A stretch of 64,000 nt of DNA, taken from NCBI RefSeq assembly GCF_900156265.1, contig NZ_FTNE01000002.1:62001-126000 (forward strand), written 5' to 3'. Below are positions 7,716-17,240 of this stretch, one piece after another. Below the pieces are notes generated by a model, which did no database searches, was not told where the DNA came from, and worked only from the letters and a program-made list of their open reading frames with translations. Source of the DNA: Acidiphilium rubrum (GTDB lineage Bacteria; Pseudomonadota; Alphaproteobacteria; Acetobacterales; Acetobacteraceae). How positions within the stretch are numbered: position 1 is the stretch's first letter; each line of letters starts with the position of its first letter. Made by a program: the position numbers and the translations under genes.

Positions 7716-9061
7716 TGTTCAGTAAAATCCTGATTGCCAACCGCGGCGAAATCGCGCTCCGCGTCCAGCGCGCCTGCCGCGAAATGGGCATCGCCACCGT
7801 GGCCGTGCATTCCACCGCCGACGCCGATGCGATGCATGTCCGCCTGGCCGACGAAAGCCTGTGCATCGGCCCGCCGCTTGCGCGCGACTCCTATCTCAAT
7901 ATGCCGGCGCTGCTCTCCGCCGCGCTGATCACCGGCGCCGAGGCGATCCACCCTGGCTATGGCTTCCTGTCGGAAAACGCCGATTTCGCCGAAATGGTGG
8001 AGGCTCACGGTCTCACCTTCATTGGTCCCAGCCCCACCCACATTCGCATGATGGGCGATAAGATCACCGCCAAGACCACGATGGCCGAGCTTGGCGTGCC
8101 GCTGGTCCCCGGGTCGGACGGCGAAGTGCCGGATGTCGAGGCGGCGATCGAGGTTGCCCGCCAGATCGGCTGCCCGGTGCTGGTGAAGGCGGCGGCCGGT
8201 GGTGGCGGGCGCGGCATGAAAGTGGCCCGCACGCTCGATGAAGTGGCCGAGGCGTTTTCGACCGCGCGCGCCGAAGCCGCCGCCGCGTTCGGCAACAACG
8301 CCGTCTATATCGAAAAATACCTCGATCGGCCGCGCCATATCGAGTTGCAGGTGCTGGGCGACAATTACGGCAAGGTCGTGCATTTTGGCGAGCGCGACTG
8401 CTCGCTCCAGCGCCGCCATCAAAAACTGCTCGAAGAAGCCGGATCGCCCGGCATCACCGCTGCGGAACGCACCGCGTTGGGCGCCATCGCCACCCAGGCG
8501 CTCGAAAAATTCGGCTATCGCAACGCCGGCACGCTCGAATTCCTGTATCAGGAGGGCCAGTTCGCCTTCATCGAAATGAACACCCGCCTGCAGGTCGAGC
8601 ATCCGGTCACGGAAATGGTCACCGGCGTCGATCTGGTGCGCGAACAAATCCGCATCGCGTTCGGCGAACCGCTCGGCTACGACCAGTCCGACGTGAAAGT
8701 GTCCGGCCACGCGATCGAATGCCGGATCACCGCCGAAGACCCCGAAACCTTCGCGCCGTCGCCCGGAACGGTCACGATGTTCCATGCGCCCGGCGGCTTG
8801 GGCGTGCGCCTCGATTCGGCGCTGTATGCCGGCTATCGCGTGCCCTCGCATTATGACAGCCTGGTCGCCAAACTGATCGTCCATGGCCGCACCCGTCCCG
8901 AAGCGATCGCCCGGATGCGGCGCGCGCTGGAAGAATTCGCGATCGCGGGGATCAAGACCACGATTCCGTTGCATTTACGGATTCTGGATGATGCGGGATT
9001 TCAGAGTGGGGATTATACCATTCATTGGCTGGAGCAGTTTGTGGCGGCCCACAAGGTTTAA
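7715..9061 (+). CDS. accC: Biotin carboxylase subunit of acetyl-CoA carboxylase
   Basis: A 448-aa biotin carboxylase with an ATP-grasp fold. Motifs seen are [14 protein letters not shown] at the N-terminus, [18 protein letters not shown], the glycine-rich ATP loop [23 protein letters not shown] and the catalytic [16 protein letters not shown]. It carboxylates biotin on AccB using ATP and bicarbonate, the first step of malonyl-CoA formation. It is the last gene of aroQ-accB-accC and is followed within 10 bp by a hairpin of the AT-rich intergenic repeat, which may terminate the operon. Confidence 0.97.
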   Translation: MFSKILIANRGEIALRVQRACREMGIATVAVHSTADADAMHVRLADESLCIGPPLARDSYLNMPALLSAALITGAEAIHPGYGFLSENADFAEMVEAHGLTFIGPSPTHIRMMGDKITAKTTMAELGVPLVPGSDGEVPDVEAAIEVARQIGCPVLVKAAAGGGGRGMKVARTLDEVAEAFSTARAEAAAAFGNNAVYIEKYLDRPRHIELQVLGDNYGKVVHFGERDCSLQRRHQKLLEEAGSPGITAAERTALGAIATQALEKFGYRNAGTLEFLYQEGQFAFIEMNTRLQVEHPVTEMVTGVDLVREQIRIAFGEPLGYDQSDVKVSGHAIECRITAEDPETFAPSPGTVTMFHAPGGLGVRLDSALYAGYRVPSHYDSLVAKLIVHGRTRPEAIARMRRALEEFAIAGIKTTIPLHLRILDDAGFQSGDYTIHWLEQFVAAHKV

Positions 9062-9068
9062 GTCAGCA

Positions 9069-9186
9069 CTTCTTTTTTTGTAAAAAAAGAAGCAAAAAAA
9101 CTTTTTGACGTTGAGCCCATGCCGGCGAAAACACCCGTGCCCCAAATTAAAAAAAGTTTTTTGCTTCTTTTTTACAAAAAAGAAGC
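9069..9186. repeat. AT-rich paired-hairpin intergenic repeat, copy 2 (two arms)
   Basis: The left hairpin is 9069-9092 (CTTCTTTTTTT with AAAAAAAGAAG) followed by CAAAAAAACTTTTT; the right hairpin is 9163-9186 (GCTTCTTTTTT with AAAAAAGAAGC) preceded by AAAAAAGTTTTTT. The spacer resembles the spacer of copy 1 read on the other strand (shared pattern GGGGxACGGGTGTTxTCG). The element sits between convergent accC and the LysR gene, and the stop codon of the LysR gene lies inside the right hairpin. Confidence 0.75.
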
Positions 9187-10086
9187 GCTTGCTTCCGCCG
9201 TCTTCAAAAACTCGATCAACCATCGACCGGCCGGCCCCGGCGGCAACGCGCTGGGATAGACCACCGCCATCGGCAGAGTAAGCCCACCCGCCGGCATATC
9301 CTCGACCATAAGCTGCACCAGCGCGCCGCTCGCCAGATCCGCCGTGACCGAATGCAGCGGCATGCCGCCGAAGCCCAGGCCGTGGCGGAGGAATTCGTGC
9401 TTTGCGTATAAATCCGCGAGCCGCCAGGTCTGCGGCGAAATCACACCGAACTCCCGCCCGGCCGACAGGTCGGACCGGTCGGTCAGCACCAGCTGAACAT
9501 GGCGCGCCAGCACGGCGCGCGGGATCGTACCCGTCAGCGACGCCAGCGGATGAGCGGGCGATGCCACCAGCACCATCTCGATTCCATCCAGCCGCTCGCT
9601 CGTCATTGTGGGTGGCAGCAGCGGCAATGAACTGCCGACCACGCCGAAGCTGCAACTGCCGTCGACTACTTTCAGGCCCGCCGCTCCCAGAGCTTCGACA
9701 TAGAGCCGCAGCGGCGTGCCGGGGAACTGGGCTCGAAACGCCCGTGCCGCGGCGGTAATCGCGGTCATCGGGAAAAACACGTCGATCACCGCGGATAATT
9801 CCGGCTCCAGCCCGCGCGCCATGCCCTTCGCCCGCGCTTTCAAACCATCGACGCCGCACATGATGGTGCGCGCATCGCCGAGCAGGGCCGTGCCCGCCCC
9901 GGTCAATTTCGGCGTGTGACCGGTGCGATCGAACAAAGTGACACCGATTTGCCCTTCCAGCGTGCTGACCATGTCGCTCACGACCGATTGCGCGCGGCGC
10001 AATTTGCGTCCCGCCGCTGAAAAACTGCCTTCGTCCGCCGCCGTGATGAACACCCGCAACTGGTCGAGTGAAATTCCGTCAAGCAT
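9172..10086 (-). CDS. LysR-family transcriptional regulator
   Basis: A 304-aa LysR regulator. The N-terminal winged helix-turn-helix is clear (LDQLRVFITAADEGSFSAAGRKLRRAQSVVSDMVSTLE), with a periplasmic-binding-protein-like effector domain from about residue 90. The ATG at 10086 is preferred because GGAG lies seven bases upstream; a GTG six bases earlier would sit inside that site. The gene is divergent from the azoreductase gene, the classic LysR layout, so azoR is its probable target. The last codons and stop are contributed by the AT-rich repeat, giving the C-terminus ASASFL. The effector is unknown. Confidence 0.88.
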   Translation of the reverse strand: MLDGISLDQLRVFITAADEGSFSAAGRKLRRAQSVVSDMVSTLEGQIGVTLFDRTGHTPKLTGAGTALLGDARTIMCGVDGLKARAKGMARGLEPELSAVIDVFFPMTAITAAARAFRAQFPGTPLRLYVEALGAAGLKVVDGSCSFGVVGSSLPLLPPTMTSERLDGIEMVLVASPAHPLASLTGTIPRAVLARHVQLVLTDRSDLSAGREFGVISPQTWRLADLYAKHEFLRHGLGFGGMPLHSVTADLASGALVQLMVEDMPAGGLTLPMAVVYPSALPPGPAGRWLIEFLKTAEASASFL

Positions 10087-10130
10087 CGCCACTCTCCGTC
10101 TATCGCTTCATCCGATGGATAGGATCGGAA

Positions 10131-10143
10131 TATACCGGGTATG
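10131..10143. promoter_or_regulatory. Candidate LysR operator in the azoR/LysR divergent region
   Basis: A small palindrome ATACC-G-GGTAT at 10132-10142 lies in the 152-bp region between the LysR-type gene and azoR. A short dyad of this kind fits the T-N11-A type LysR site in general form. The assignment is by position and symmetry only. Confidence 0.3.
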
Positions 10144-10238
10144 CAGATAGTCAATAACCATGCATCAAGCCGTGAACCGGCGCCTCGCCGCAACCTTTGC
10201 CACGCCGGCACCCACGCCGCCGGCCGGAGTTTCAAACC

Positions 10239-10853
10239 ATGAAGTTATTGCACATCGATTCCAGCATCCTCGGCCCCCACTCGGTCAGCCGAACCCTCAC
10301 CGCCGAAATCGTCGCCAAGGAGGCCGCACTGCATCCTGACCTCGACATCGTCTACCGCGACCTGGCCGCGACGCCGATGATGCATCTGTCGGGCGCGCAC
10401 ATGGCCGCCTGGCAGGGCAGCACGGTGAGCGATGCCGCTCTCGGCGCCGATCTCGCCACCGGCAGCGCGTTCATCGACGAATTGTTTGCCGCCGATATTA
10501 TCGTGATCGGCGCGCCGATGTATAATTTCGGGATTCCCAGCCAGCTCAAGGCCTGGATCGATCGCGTCGTCGTCGCCGGCAAGACCTTCCGCTACGGCGA
10601 AGGCGGCATGCCGGAGAGCCTGCTGCCCAAAGGCAAGAAAATCCTGATCGCCTCGACCCGCGGCGGCGTCTATTCCGCCGGCAGCCCCGCCGCCGGCCTC
10701 GAGCACCAGGAAACCTACCTGACCGCCGTGCTCTCGTTCATCGGCCTGACCGATATCACCTTCATCCGCGCCGAAGGCATCGCGTTCGGACCGGAGGCCC
10801 GCGAGGGTGCAATCGGCAAAGCCCAAGCCGAAATTGCGGCATTGGCGGCCTGA
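10239..10853 (+). CDS. azoR: FMN-dependent NADH-azoreductase
   Basis: A 204-aa flavodoxin-fold protein. The N-terminus [18 protein letters not shown] is the FMN-phosphate-binding segment of AzoR. It is followed by the family motif [20 protein letters not shown] and TRGGVYSAG near the flavin. These enzymes reduce quinones and azo compounds with NADH and usually protect against thiol and quinone stress. The start at 10239 has GGAG nine bases upstream. The divergent LysR gene is the likely regulator. Confidence 0.92.
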   Translation: MKLLHIDSSILGPHSVSRTLTAEIVAKEAALHPDLDIVYRDLAATPMMHLSGAHMAAWQGSTVSDAALGADLATGSAFIDELFAADIIVIGAPMYNFGIPSQLKAWIDRVVVAGKTFRYGEGGMPESLLPKGKKILIASTRGGVYSAGSPAAGLEHQETYLTAVLSFIGLTDITFIRAEGIAFGPEAREGAIGKAQAEIAALAA

Positions 10854-10928
10854 CCTCGCAAAGCGGGACGCCCCGACCGCACAGGTTCAGCCGCCCGCAT
10901 CGCGTTTTACATCAAGGAACGACATCTC

Positions 10929-11540
10929 ATGAAACTATCGTTTGCTGCTCTTGCCGTAACGGCGTTGATCGCTGCGGCGCCGTCCGCGCTCGCGCAAATC
11001 GCCTCGAAAAACCCGGCAGCGGTCAAGGCGGGCACATACAAGGTCGACCCCTATCATACCCAGGTGGTCTTCACCCTGTCCCATTTCGGGTTCACCGAGT
11101 TTTCCGGCATGTTCGGCGATGCCTCGGGCAGCCTGGTGCTGAATACCGCCAAGCCGGCGGCCGACAAGCTCGATGTCACGATCGGGATGAAGTCGGTGAT
11201 GACGACGGTGCCTGCATTGACCACCGAGTTGAACAACAACCAATGGTTCGACACCGCCAAATATCCGACCGCGACGTTCACATCGACCAAGGTGATCCGC
11301 ACCGGCAAGACCACCGCGACGATCGACGGCAATTTGACGCTGCATGGCGTGACCCGACCGATCGTGCTGAAGGCGCGGTTCATCGGCACCGGCATCAACC
11401 CGATCGACAAGGCCGATACTGTCGGGTTTTCCGCGACCGGCGTGGTCAAGCGCAGTGAATTCGGCGTCAAGGCCTATGTGCCGATGGTGGGCGACGATGT
11501 CACGCTGACGCTGGCCGGCGCGTTCGAACTGCAGAAGTAA
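10929..11540 (+). CDS. YceI-family periplasmic lipid-binding protein (first copy)
   Basis: A 203-aa protein with a Sec signal peptide (about residues 1-22, ending ALA) and a YceI lipocalin-like domain. Family features are YKVDPYHTQVVFTLSHFGFTEFSGMF, the segment WFDTAKYPTATFTST and LTLHGVTRPIVLKA. YceI proteins bind isoprenoid or fatty-acyl ligands in the periplasm. The stop TAA overlaps the ATG of the cytochrome b561 gene, and a second yceI follows that gene, so the three form one operon. AAGGA lies ten bases before the ATG. Confidence 0.92.
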   Translation: MKLSFAALAVTALIAAAPSALAQIASKNPAAVKAGTYKVDPYHTQVVFTLSHFGFTEFSGMFGDASGSLVLNTAKPAADKLDVTIGMKSVMTTVPALTTELNNNQWFDTAKYPTATFTSTKVIRTGKTTATIDGNLTLHGVTRPIVLKARFIGTGINPIDKADTVGFSATGVVKRSEFGVKAYVPMVGDDVTLTLAGAFELQK

Positions 11541-12145
11541 TGCCGGTGGCGATGCCGATTCCGGCCGAGCGCTACACGCTGGTCGCCATCATCCTGCACT
11601 GGGTGATGGCGCTCGGCATCGTGGCGCTTGCAATCATCGGGCTGGTGATGACGCATGTGAAACTGCCGCCGCAATCGCTGTTTCAACTATATCAGCTGCA
11701 CAAGTCGATCGGCATCACAATCCTGCTCGCCGCATTTTTGCGGATCGGCTGGAAGCTGCGCCATCGCCCGCCGATCCTGCGCGAGGCGATGCCGCCGTGG
11801 CAGCGGGCAGCGGCGACGTGGAGCCATCGGCTACTATATGTTGCGCTGTTCGCCTTGCCGCTGACCGGTTGGGCGGCGGTTTCCGCCTCGCCGTTCGATA
11901 TTCCGACCGTGCTGTACGGCGTCATCCCCTGGCCCGATCTGCCAATTCTGCCGACGCTTGCGCATAAAAAACAGGCCGAGGCGGTGCTCGAAAATATCCA
12001 CGACTACGGCGCCTTTGCGTTGATCGCGCTGATCTGCGCCCATGCGGGGGCGGCCCTGCATCATCATTTCATCAAGCGCGACACGGTGCTACGGCGCATG
12101 TTGCCCGGCCGGCGTGCTGCGCAAACGAAGGATAGTGCTCCATGA
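11540..12145 (+). CDS. Cytochrome b561 family membrane protein
   Basis: A 201-aa integral membrane protein with four predicted helices. Candidate haem-ligand histidines are in IILHWVMA (helix 1), YQLHKSIG (helix 2) and in the last helix ICAHAGAALHHH. The fold is that of bacterial cytochrome b561/CybB, which passes electrons between quinol and periplasmic partners, including superoxide. It is embedded between two yceI genes with one-base and four-base overlaps, suggesting the YceI proteins carry a quinone-like ligand for it; that functional link is inference. Confidence 0.92.
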   Translation: MPVAMPIPAERYTLVAIILHWVMALGIVALAIIGLVMTHVKLPPQSLFQLYQLHKSIGITILLAAFLRIGWKLRHRPPILREAMPPWQRAAATWSHRLLYVALFALPLTGWAAVSASPFDIPTVLYGVIPWPDLPILPTLAHKKQAEAVLENIHDYGAFALIALICAHAGAALHHHFIKRDTVLRRMLPGRRAAQTKDSAP

Positions 12146-12717
12146 ACTCGTTCACGCGTTTCTCGATCGCCGCTGCCACCCTGCTGGCTTCACCCTTGGC
12201 CGCGCACGCTGCCGGTGCGCCACGATGGACGGTGGATGCCGCGAAAAGCAGCCTTGGTTTCACAGGTACCCAAACCGGCACGAAGTTCCATGGAACGTTC
12301 AAGACATTCACCGCCGACATCGCGTTCAGCCCCGACGATCTCGCGGACTCACATATCGACGTCACGGTCGATCTGGCGAGCGCCAGCACCGGCGATTCGC
12401 AGCGCGATACCGCATTGCCGGGCAAGGATTGGTTCGACGTATCGAAATCGCCGCAGGCGGTGTTCACCTCGAATCGCATCACGAAAACCGGGGCGAACAC
12501 CTACCAGGCGATCGGCACGCTGCAGTTGCGCGGGGTGACCAAGCCGCTGACCCTGCCCTTCACCGTCACGATCGCCGGCGACACCGCCCATGCGACGGCT
12601 AGCGCCAATCTGCTGCGCACCGCCTTCGGCGTCGGCCAAGGCCCCTGGCAGAGCGGCCAATGGGTCGCGCTGAACGTAGACGTCACCATCGACCTGACAG
12701 CAACCAAGATGAAATAG
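12142..12717 (+). CDS. YceI-family periplasmic lipid-binding protein (second copy)
   Basis: A 191-aa YceI protein with a signal peptide ending near AAHAAG (residues 1-24). It keeps the YceI core: WTVDAAKSSLGFTGTQTGTKFHGTF, WFDVSKSPQAVFTSNRI and LQLRGVTKPLTLPFTV. It diverges strongly from the first copy in this operon, so the pair is not a recent duplication. The start overlaps the cytochrome b561 stop by four bases. A variant hairpin of the AT-rich repeat follows 48 bp after the stop. Confidence 0.92.
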   Translation: MNSFTRFSIAAATLLASPLAAHAAGAPRWTVDAAKSSLGFTGTQTGTKFHGTFKTFTADIAFSPDDLADSHIDVTVDLASASTGDSQRDTALPGKDWFDVSKSPQAVFTSNRITKTGANTYQAIGTLQLRGVTKPLTLPFTVTIAGDTAHATASANLLRTAFGVGQGPWQSGQWVALNVDVTIDLTATKMK

Positions 12718-12751
12718 CGCGACGATCCACCCACAACCGCAATACCAAACA

Positions 12752-12789
12752 ACAAAAAATTTTTTGGTTCTTTTTTACAAAAAAGAACC
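12752..12789. repeat. AT-rich hairpin repeat, copy 3, with compensatory arm change
   Basis: A single hairpin at 12766-12789 in which GGTTCTTTTTT pairs with AAAAAAGAACC, preceded by CAAAAAATTTTTT. Other copies read GCTTC with GAAGC; here both arms have changed together, so pairing is kept. It lies between the second yceI and pyruvate carboxylase, where it could terminate the yceI operon. Confidence 0.7.
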
Positions 12790-12900
12790 CTTCCTTCCTC
12801 CAAGCCTACCGCACCGCACAATTCGCTTGCCAGCAAGTTTATGTCACCATAGCTTGAAGCTGCACGTGATACGCGACGCAAAAACGGATCGGAGCGAAAC

Positions 12901-15900
12901 TTGAAAAAATTCAGTCGGCTATTGGTGGCGAATCGGTCCGAAATCGCCATTCGCGTGTTTCGGGCGGCCGCTGAATTGGGGATTCGGACGATCGGCGTCT
13001 ATGCCGAACAGGACAAATTATCGCTGCATCGCTTCAAGGCCGACGAGGCCTATCTGATCGGCAAGGGAATGGGCCCGATCGAGGCTTATTTGTCGATCGA
13101 GGAGGTGTTGCGCGTCGCGATCGAGGCGCGGGCGGATGCGATTCATCCGGGATATGGGTTCCTGTCGGAAAATCCGGATTTCGCGGATGCCTGCGCGGAT
13201 GCCGGCATCGTGTTCATCGGGCCGCTGCCGGCGACCATGCGCACCTTGGGCAACAAGGTTGCCGCGCGTAACCTCGCGGTTTCGGTCGGCGTGCCGGTGA
13301 TGCCGGCGAGTCCGCCGTTGGGCGATGATGATGCGGCGACGCGCGCGATTGCGGCGGAAATCGGCTATCCGGTGATGCTCAAGGCGTCCTGGGGTGGCGG
13401 CGGGCGCGGTATGCGGCCGATTGCCGCGGCGGATACGCTGATCGACGAATTGGGCACCGCGCGGCGCGAGGCGAAGGCGGCGTTCGGCAATGATGAAGTC
13501 TATATCGAAAAACTCGTCCAGCGCGCACGCCATGTCGAGGTGCAGTTGCTCGGCGATGCGCATGGCAATCTGGTGCATCTGTTCGAGCGTGATTGCACCA
13601 TCCAGCGGCGTCATCAGAAAGTGGTGGAACGCGCGCCGGCGCCGTATCTCGATGATGCGACGCGGGCTGCGCTGTGCGAGGCAGCACTCGCGATCGGCCG
13701 GGCGACCGATTATCGCAACGCCGGCACGGTCGAGTTTCTGCTCGATCGCGATACCAACAAATTCTATTTCATCGAAGTCAATCCACGGATTCAGGTCGAG
13801 CACACGGTGACCGAAATGGTCACCGGCATCGACATCGTCAAAGCCCAGATCAAGGTGGCCGAGGGCGGGCATATCGGCGAAGTCGGCGAGACCGGCGTGC
13901 CACCGCAATCGGGCATCGTGCTCGATGGCCACGCGTTGCAATGCCGGATCACCACCGAGAATCCGGAGAATAATTTCATCCCCGATTACGGCAGGATTTC
14001 GGCCTATCGCGGCGCGTTCGGCTTCGGCATCCGCCTTGACGGCGGCACCGCCTATTCGGGCGCGGTGGTGACGCGGTTCTACGATGCGCTGCTGGAAAAA
14101 GTGACGGCCTGGGCGCCCTCGCCCGGCGAGGCGACGGCGCGGATGTTGCGCGCGCTCCGCGAATATCGCATTCGCGGCGTCACCACCAACCTGCCGTTCC
14201 TCGAAGCGTTGCTGACCCATCAATCGTTCCAGGCGGGCGATTACACCACGCGGTTTATCGATACCACACCCGAACTGTTCGCTCTGCCGAAGCGGCGCGA
14301 CCGGGCGACCAGGCTGCTGCGCTATGTCGCGGATGTGACGGTGAACGGCCATCCGGATGTCAGGGGCAAGCGCAAGCCGCTGGCCTCGGCCCGCACGCCC
14401 GATGCGCCGCGCATCGCCGGCAAACCCGCCGACGGCACCAAACAACTGCTCGATCAGCTCGGGCCGGTGGGGTTTGCCGCCTGGATGCGCCAGCAATCGC
14501 GCGTGCTGATCACCGACACGACGATGCGCGATGCGCATCAGTCGCTGCTGGCGACCCGGATGCGCAGCTACGACATCATTGCCGCGGCCCCCGCCTACGC
14601 GGTGGGACTGCCCGGCCTGTTCTCGCTGGAATGCTGGGGTGGGGCGACGTTCGATGTCTCGATGCGGTTTCTGACCGAAAGCCCGTGGGAGCGCCTCGCC
14701 GCGATCCGCGCGGCCGCGCCCAACATTCTGCTGCAGATGCTGCTGCGTGGTGCGAACGGCGTGGGGTACACCAATTATCCTGATAATATCGTGCGGTTCT
14801 TCGTCAAGCGCGCGGCGGCGAACGGCATCGATCTGTTCCGGATTTTCGACTGCCTCAACTGGGTCGAGAACATGCGCGTCGCGATCGATGCGGTGCTGGA
14901 AACCGGCAAGCTCGCCGAGGGTGCGATTTGTTACACCGGCGATATTCTCGACCCCGCGCGGGCGAAGTATTCGCTGAATTATTACGTCGATCTGGCGAAG
15001 CAACTCGAAGCGGCGGGCTGCCATATCCTCGCGATCAAGGACATGGCCGGCGTGCTGAAACCCTCGGCCGCCGGCGTGCTGGTGCGGGCGTTGAAGGATG
15101 CGGTCGGGCTGCCGATTCATCTGCATACGCACGATACCTCCGGCATTTCGGGAGCAACCGTGCTCGCCGCGGTCGAGGCCGGGGTGGATGCGGTGGATGC
15201 GGCGATGGACCCGATGTCCGGCCTGACCTCGCAGCCCTGCCTGGGCTCGCTGGTCGAGGCGTGGCGGCATACCTATCGCGACACCGGGCTCGATCCGGAT
15301 GTGATCCGGGATTTGAGTTTCTATTGGGAGGCGGTGCGCGCGCAATACGCGGCGTTCGAGAGCGATCTGCAATCCGGCGCGTCGGAAGTCTATCTGCATG
15401 AAATGCCGGGCGGGCAGTTCACCAATCTGCGCGAACAGGCCGGCTCGCTGGGCCTGGCCGAGCGCTGGCACGAAATCTCGCGCACCTATCGCGATGTCAA
15501 CATGATGTTCGGCGATATCGTGAAGGTCACGCCCTCGTCGAAAGTGGTGGGCGACATGGCGCTGATGATGGTCAGCCAGGGGCTGACGGTGGGCGATGTG
15601 CTCGACCCCGCCAAGGAGATCGCGTTTCCGGCCTCCGCCGTGGAAATGCTGCGCGGCGATCTGGGCCAGCCGCCCGGCGGGTGGCCGGGGTTGTTGCAGG
15701 CCAAGGCGCTGCGCGATGAGGAGCCCTATATCGTGCGGCCGGGGTCGCTGCTGCCGATGGCGGATCTCGAGGCATTGCGCGCCACCGCGACCGAACAATG
15801 CGCCGGGCCGATCGATGACGATGGTCTGGCGGCCTATGTGATGTATCCGCAGGTCTACGCCGGCTATTGCGCGGCGCGGCGGACCTATGGGCCGGTCGGC

Positions 15901-16344
15901 GTTTTGCCGACGCCGGTGTATTTTTACGGCATGCAGCCGGGCGATGAAATCGCGATTGAAATGGAACCCGGCAAGACCCTGATCCTGCGCCTGCAAACCA
16001 TGAGCGAGACCGATGAGGACGGCAATGTCCGGGTGTTTTTCGAACTCAACGGCCAGCCGCGCGTGGTGGTGGTGCCGAACCGCGCGGTGACTCCCACCCG
16101 CGCCGCGCGGCGCAAGGCGGATGATACCAAGGATGGCGAGATTGGCGCGCCCATGCCGGGCACCGTCGCCACCATCATGGTGCGCGAGGGGCAGTCCGTC
16201 AGCCAGGGCGACGCGCTGGTCGCGATCGAGGCGATGAAGATGCAGACGCGCATCGCCGCACCGCGCGATGGCAGCGTCAAGGCGCTGCATGTGAAGCCGG
16301 GTGAGGCGGTGGAGGCTAAGGATTTGTTGGTGGAAATGGCGTGA
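12901..16344 (+). CDS. pyc: Pyruvate carboxylase
   Basis: A 1147-aa single-chain pyruvate carboxylase. Domains in order: biotin carboxylase (about 1-455; [51 protein letters not shown]), carboxyltransferase (about 530-800; DTTMRDAHQSLLATRMR, metal and substrate site), PYC/OADA conserved domain (about 830-1030), and biotinyl domain with biotin lysine K1113 in EAMKMQ. It makes oxaloacetate from pyruvate for the TCA cycle and gluconeogenesis. The start is TTG at 12901, chosen because GGAG lies at 12891-12894, six bases upstream, and the protein begins with the expected KKFSRLLVANRSEIAIR. It is flanked by copies 3 and 4 of the AT-rich repeat. Confidence 0.96.
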   Translation: MKKFSRLLVANRSEIAIRVFRAAAELGIRTIGVYAEQDKLSLHRFKADEAYLIGKGMGPIEAYLSIEEVLRVAIEARADAIHPGYGFLSENPDFADACADAGIVFIGPLPATMRTLGNKVAARNLAVSVGVPVMPASPPLGDDDAATRAIAAEIGYPVMLKASWGGGGRGMRPIAAADTLIDELGTARREAKAAFGNDEVYIEKLVQRARHVEVQLLGDAHGNLVHLFERDCTIQRRHQKVVERAPAPYLDDATRAALCEAALAIGRATDYRNAGTVEFLLDRDTNKFYFIEVNPRIQVEHTVTEMVTGIDIVKAQIKVAEGGHIGEVGETGVPPQSGIVLDGHALQCRITTENPENNFIPDYGRISAYRGAFGFGIRLDGGTAYSGAVVTRFYDALLEKVTAWAPSPGEATARMLRALREYRIRGVTTNLPFLEALLTHQSFQAGDYTTRFIDTTPELFALPKRRDRATRLLRYVADVTVNGHPDVRGKRKPLASARTPDAPRIAGKPADGTKQLLDQLGPVGFAAWMRQQSRVLITDTTMRDAHQSLLATRMRSYDIIAAAPAYAVGLPGLFSLECWGGATFDVSMRFLTESPWERLAAIRAAAPNILLQMLLRGANGVGYTNYPDNIVRFFVKRAAANGIDLFRIFDCLNWVENMRVAIDAVLETGKLAEGAICYTGDILDPARAKYSLNYYVDLAKQLEAAGCHILAIKDMAGVLKPSAAGVLVRALKDAVGLPIHLHTHDTSGISGATVLAAVEAGVDAVDAAMDPMSGLTSQPCLGSLVEAWRHTYRDTGLDPDVIRDLSFYWEAVRAQYAAFESDLQSGASEVYLHEMPGGQFTNLREQAGSLGLAERWHEISRTYRDVNMMFGDIVKVTPSSKVVGDMALMMVSQGLTVGDVLDPAKEIAFPASAVEMLRGDLGQPPGGWPGLLQAKALRDEEPYIVRPGSLLPMADLEALRATATEQCAGPIDDDGLAAYVMYPQVYAGYCAARRTYGPVGVLPTPVYFYGMQPGDEIAIEMEPGKTLILRLQTMSETDEDGNVRVFFELNGQPRVVVVPNRAVTPTRAARRKADDTKDGEIGAPMPGTVATIMVREGQSVSQGDALVAIEAMKMQTRIAAPRDGSVKALHVKPGEAVEAKDLLVEMA

Positions 16345-16361
16345 GGGAAGGTAAGGAAGCA

Positions 16362-16477
16362 CTACTTTTTTGAAAAAAAGTAGCAAAAAACTTTTTTTAA
16401 TTTGGGTCCCCGGCGCCTGAACGCCGGGGACCTAGCGAGTAGAAGTTTTTTTGCTTCTTTTTTTACAAAAAAAGAAG
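16362..16477. repeat. AT-rich paired-hairpin intergenic repeat, copy 4 (two arms)
   Basis: The left hairpin at 16362-16383 reads CTACTTTTTT paired with AAAAAAGTAG, again a paired change relative to CTTC/GAAG in other copies, followed by CAAAAAACTTTTTTT. The right hairpin at 16454-16477 has arms CTTCTTTTTTT and AAAAAAAGAAG. The spacer holds an extra GC-rich perfect stem, GGTCCCCGGCG and CGCCGGGGACC (16405-16432, 6-base loop). The element lies between convergent pyc and folE and probably terminates both. Confidence 0.75.
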
Positions 16478-16484
16478 TGCTCGC

Positions 16485-17198
16485 TTAACTCTCAAACCCC
16501 GTACACCGCCGCCCCTGAATCATCGACAAAAACTCCCGCCGCGTCGAGGGATCATCGCGGAACGCGCCGAGCATGCGGCTTGTGACCATGGCGACACCGG
16601 TTTTATGGACGCCGCGGGTGGACATGCATTCGTGCCCAGCCTCGATCACCACGGCGACGCCGCGCGGTTGCAGCACTTCGTTGATCGTGTTGGCGATCTG
16701 GGCGGTAAGCTTTTCCTGGATCTGCAGGCGCTTGGCATAGGCATCGACCACGCGGGCGAGTTTGCTGATGCCGACCACCCGGCGGTTCGGCAGGTAGGCG
16801 ACGTGGGCGACGCCGATGATCGGCACCATGTGATGTTCGCAATGGGATTCGAGGCGAATGTCGCGCAAAATCACCATCTCGTCATAGCCTTCGATTTCCT
16901 CGAAGGTACGGGTCAGGATGGCTTCGGGGTCCTCGGCATAGCCGCGAAAGAAATCCTCGTAGGACCGCGCAACCCGGGCCGGTGTATCGAGCAGCCCCTC
17001 ACGCGCCGGGTCGTCACCGGCCCATTGGATCAGGGTACGGATCGCGGCCTCGGCTTCGGCGCGGCTCGGACGATCAGGATGTCCCGCGTTATCCAAGTGA
17101 TCGAGCGGGGTATGAATATCCACCGGCAGTCTCCCATCATTGACTTGCGGGATGTTTTCAACAGCCCGCTCTGAACGGCATATGGTCGGCACTTGCAA
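16485..17198 (-). CDS. folE: GTP cyclohydrolase I
   Basis: A 237-aa FolE. The zinc ligands are visible in [12 protein letters not shown] and GHECMSTRG, and the substrate site in [25 protein letters not shown]. The enzyme converts GTP to dihydroneopterin triphosphate, the first step of folate and pterin synthesis. The chosen start gives an N-terminal extension of about 45 residues over the conserved core; a shorter start is possible. It follows apaG on the same strand with a 42-bp gap and ends beside repeat copy 4. Confidence 0.93.
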   Translation of the reverse strand: MQVPTICRSERAVENIPQVNDGRLPVDIHTPLDHLDNAGHPDRPSRAEAEAAIRTLIQWAGDDPAREGLLDTPARVARSYEDFFRGYAEDPEAILTRTFEEIEGYDEMVILRDIRLESHCEHHMVPIIGVAHVAYLPNRRVVGISKLARVVDAYAKRLQIQEKLTAQIANTINEVLQPRGVAVVIEAGHECMSTRGVHKTGVAMVTSRMLGAFRDDPSTRREFLSMIQGRRCTGFES

Positions 17199-17240
17199 CC
17201 CCGCAACCCGATGATGTTGCCATGATTTGTGGGCTGATCA

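Noticed and set aside
13018-16386. Very long minus-strand open frame opposite pyruvate carboxylase
   Set aside because: The plus strand encodes a complete pyruvate carboxylase with all motifs; the antisense frame is rich in His, Arg and Gln as expected for a mirror of high-GC codons and shows no family features.
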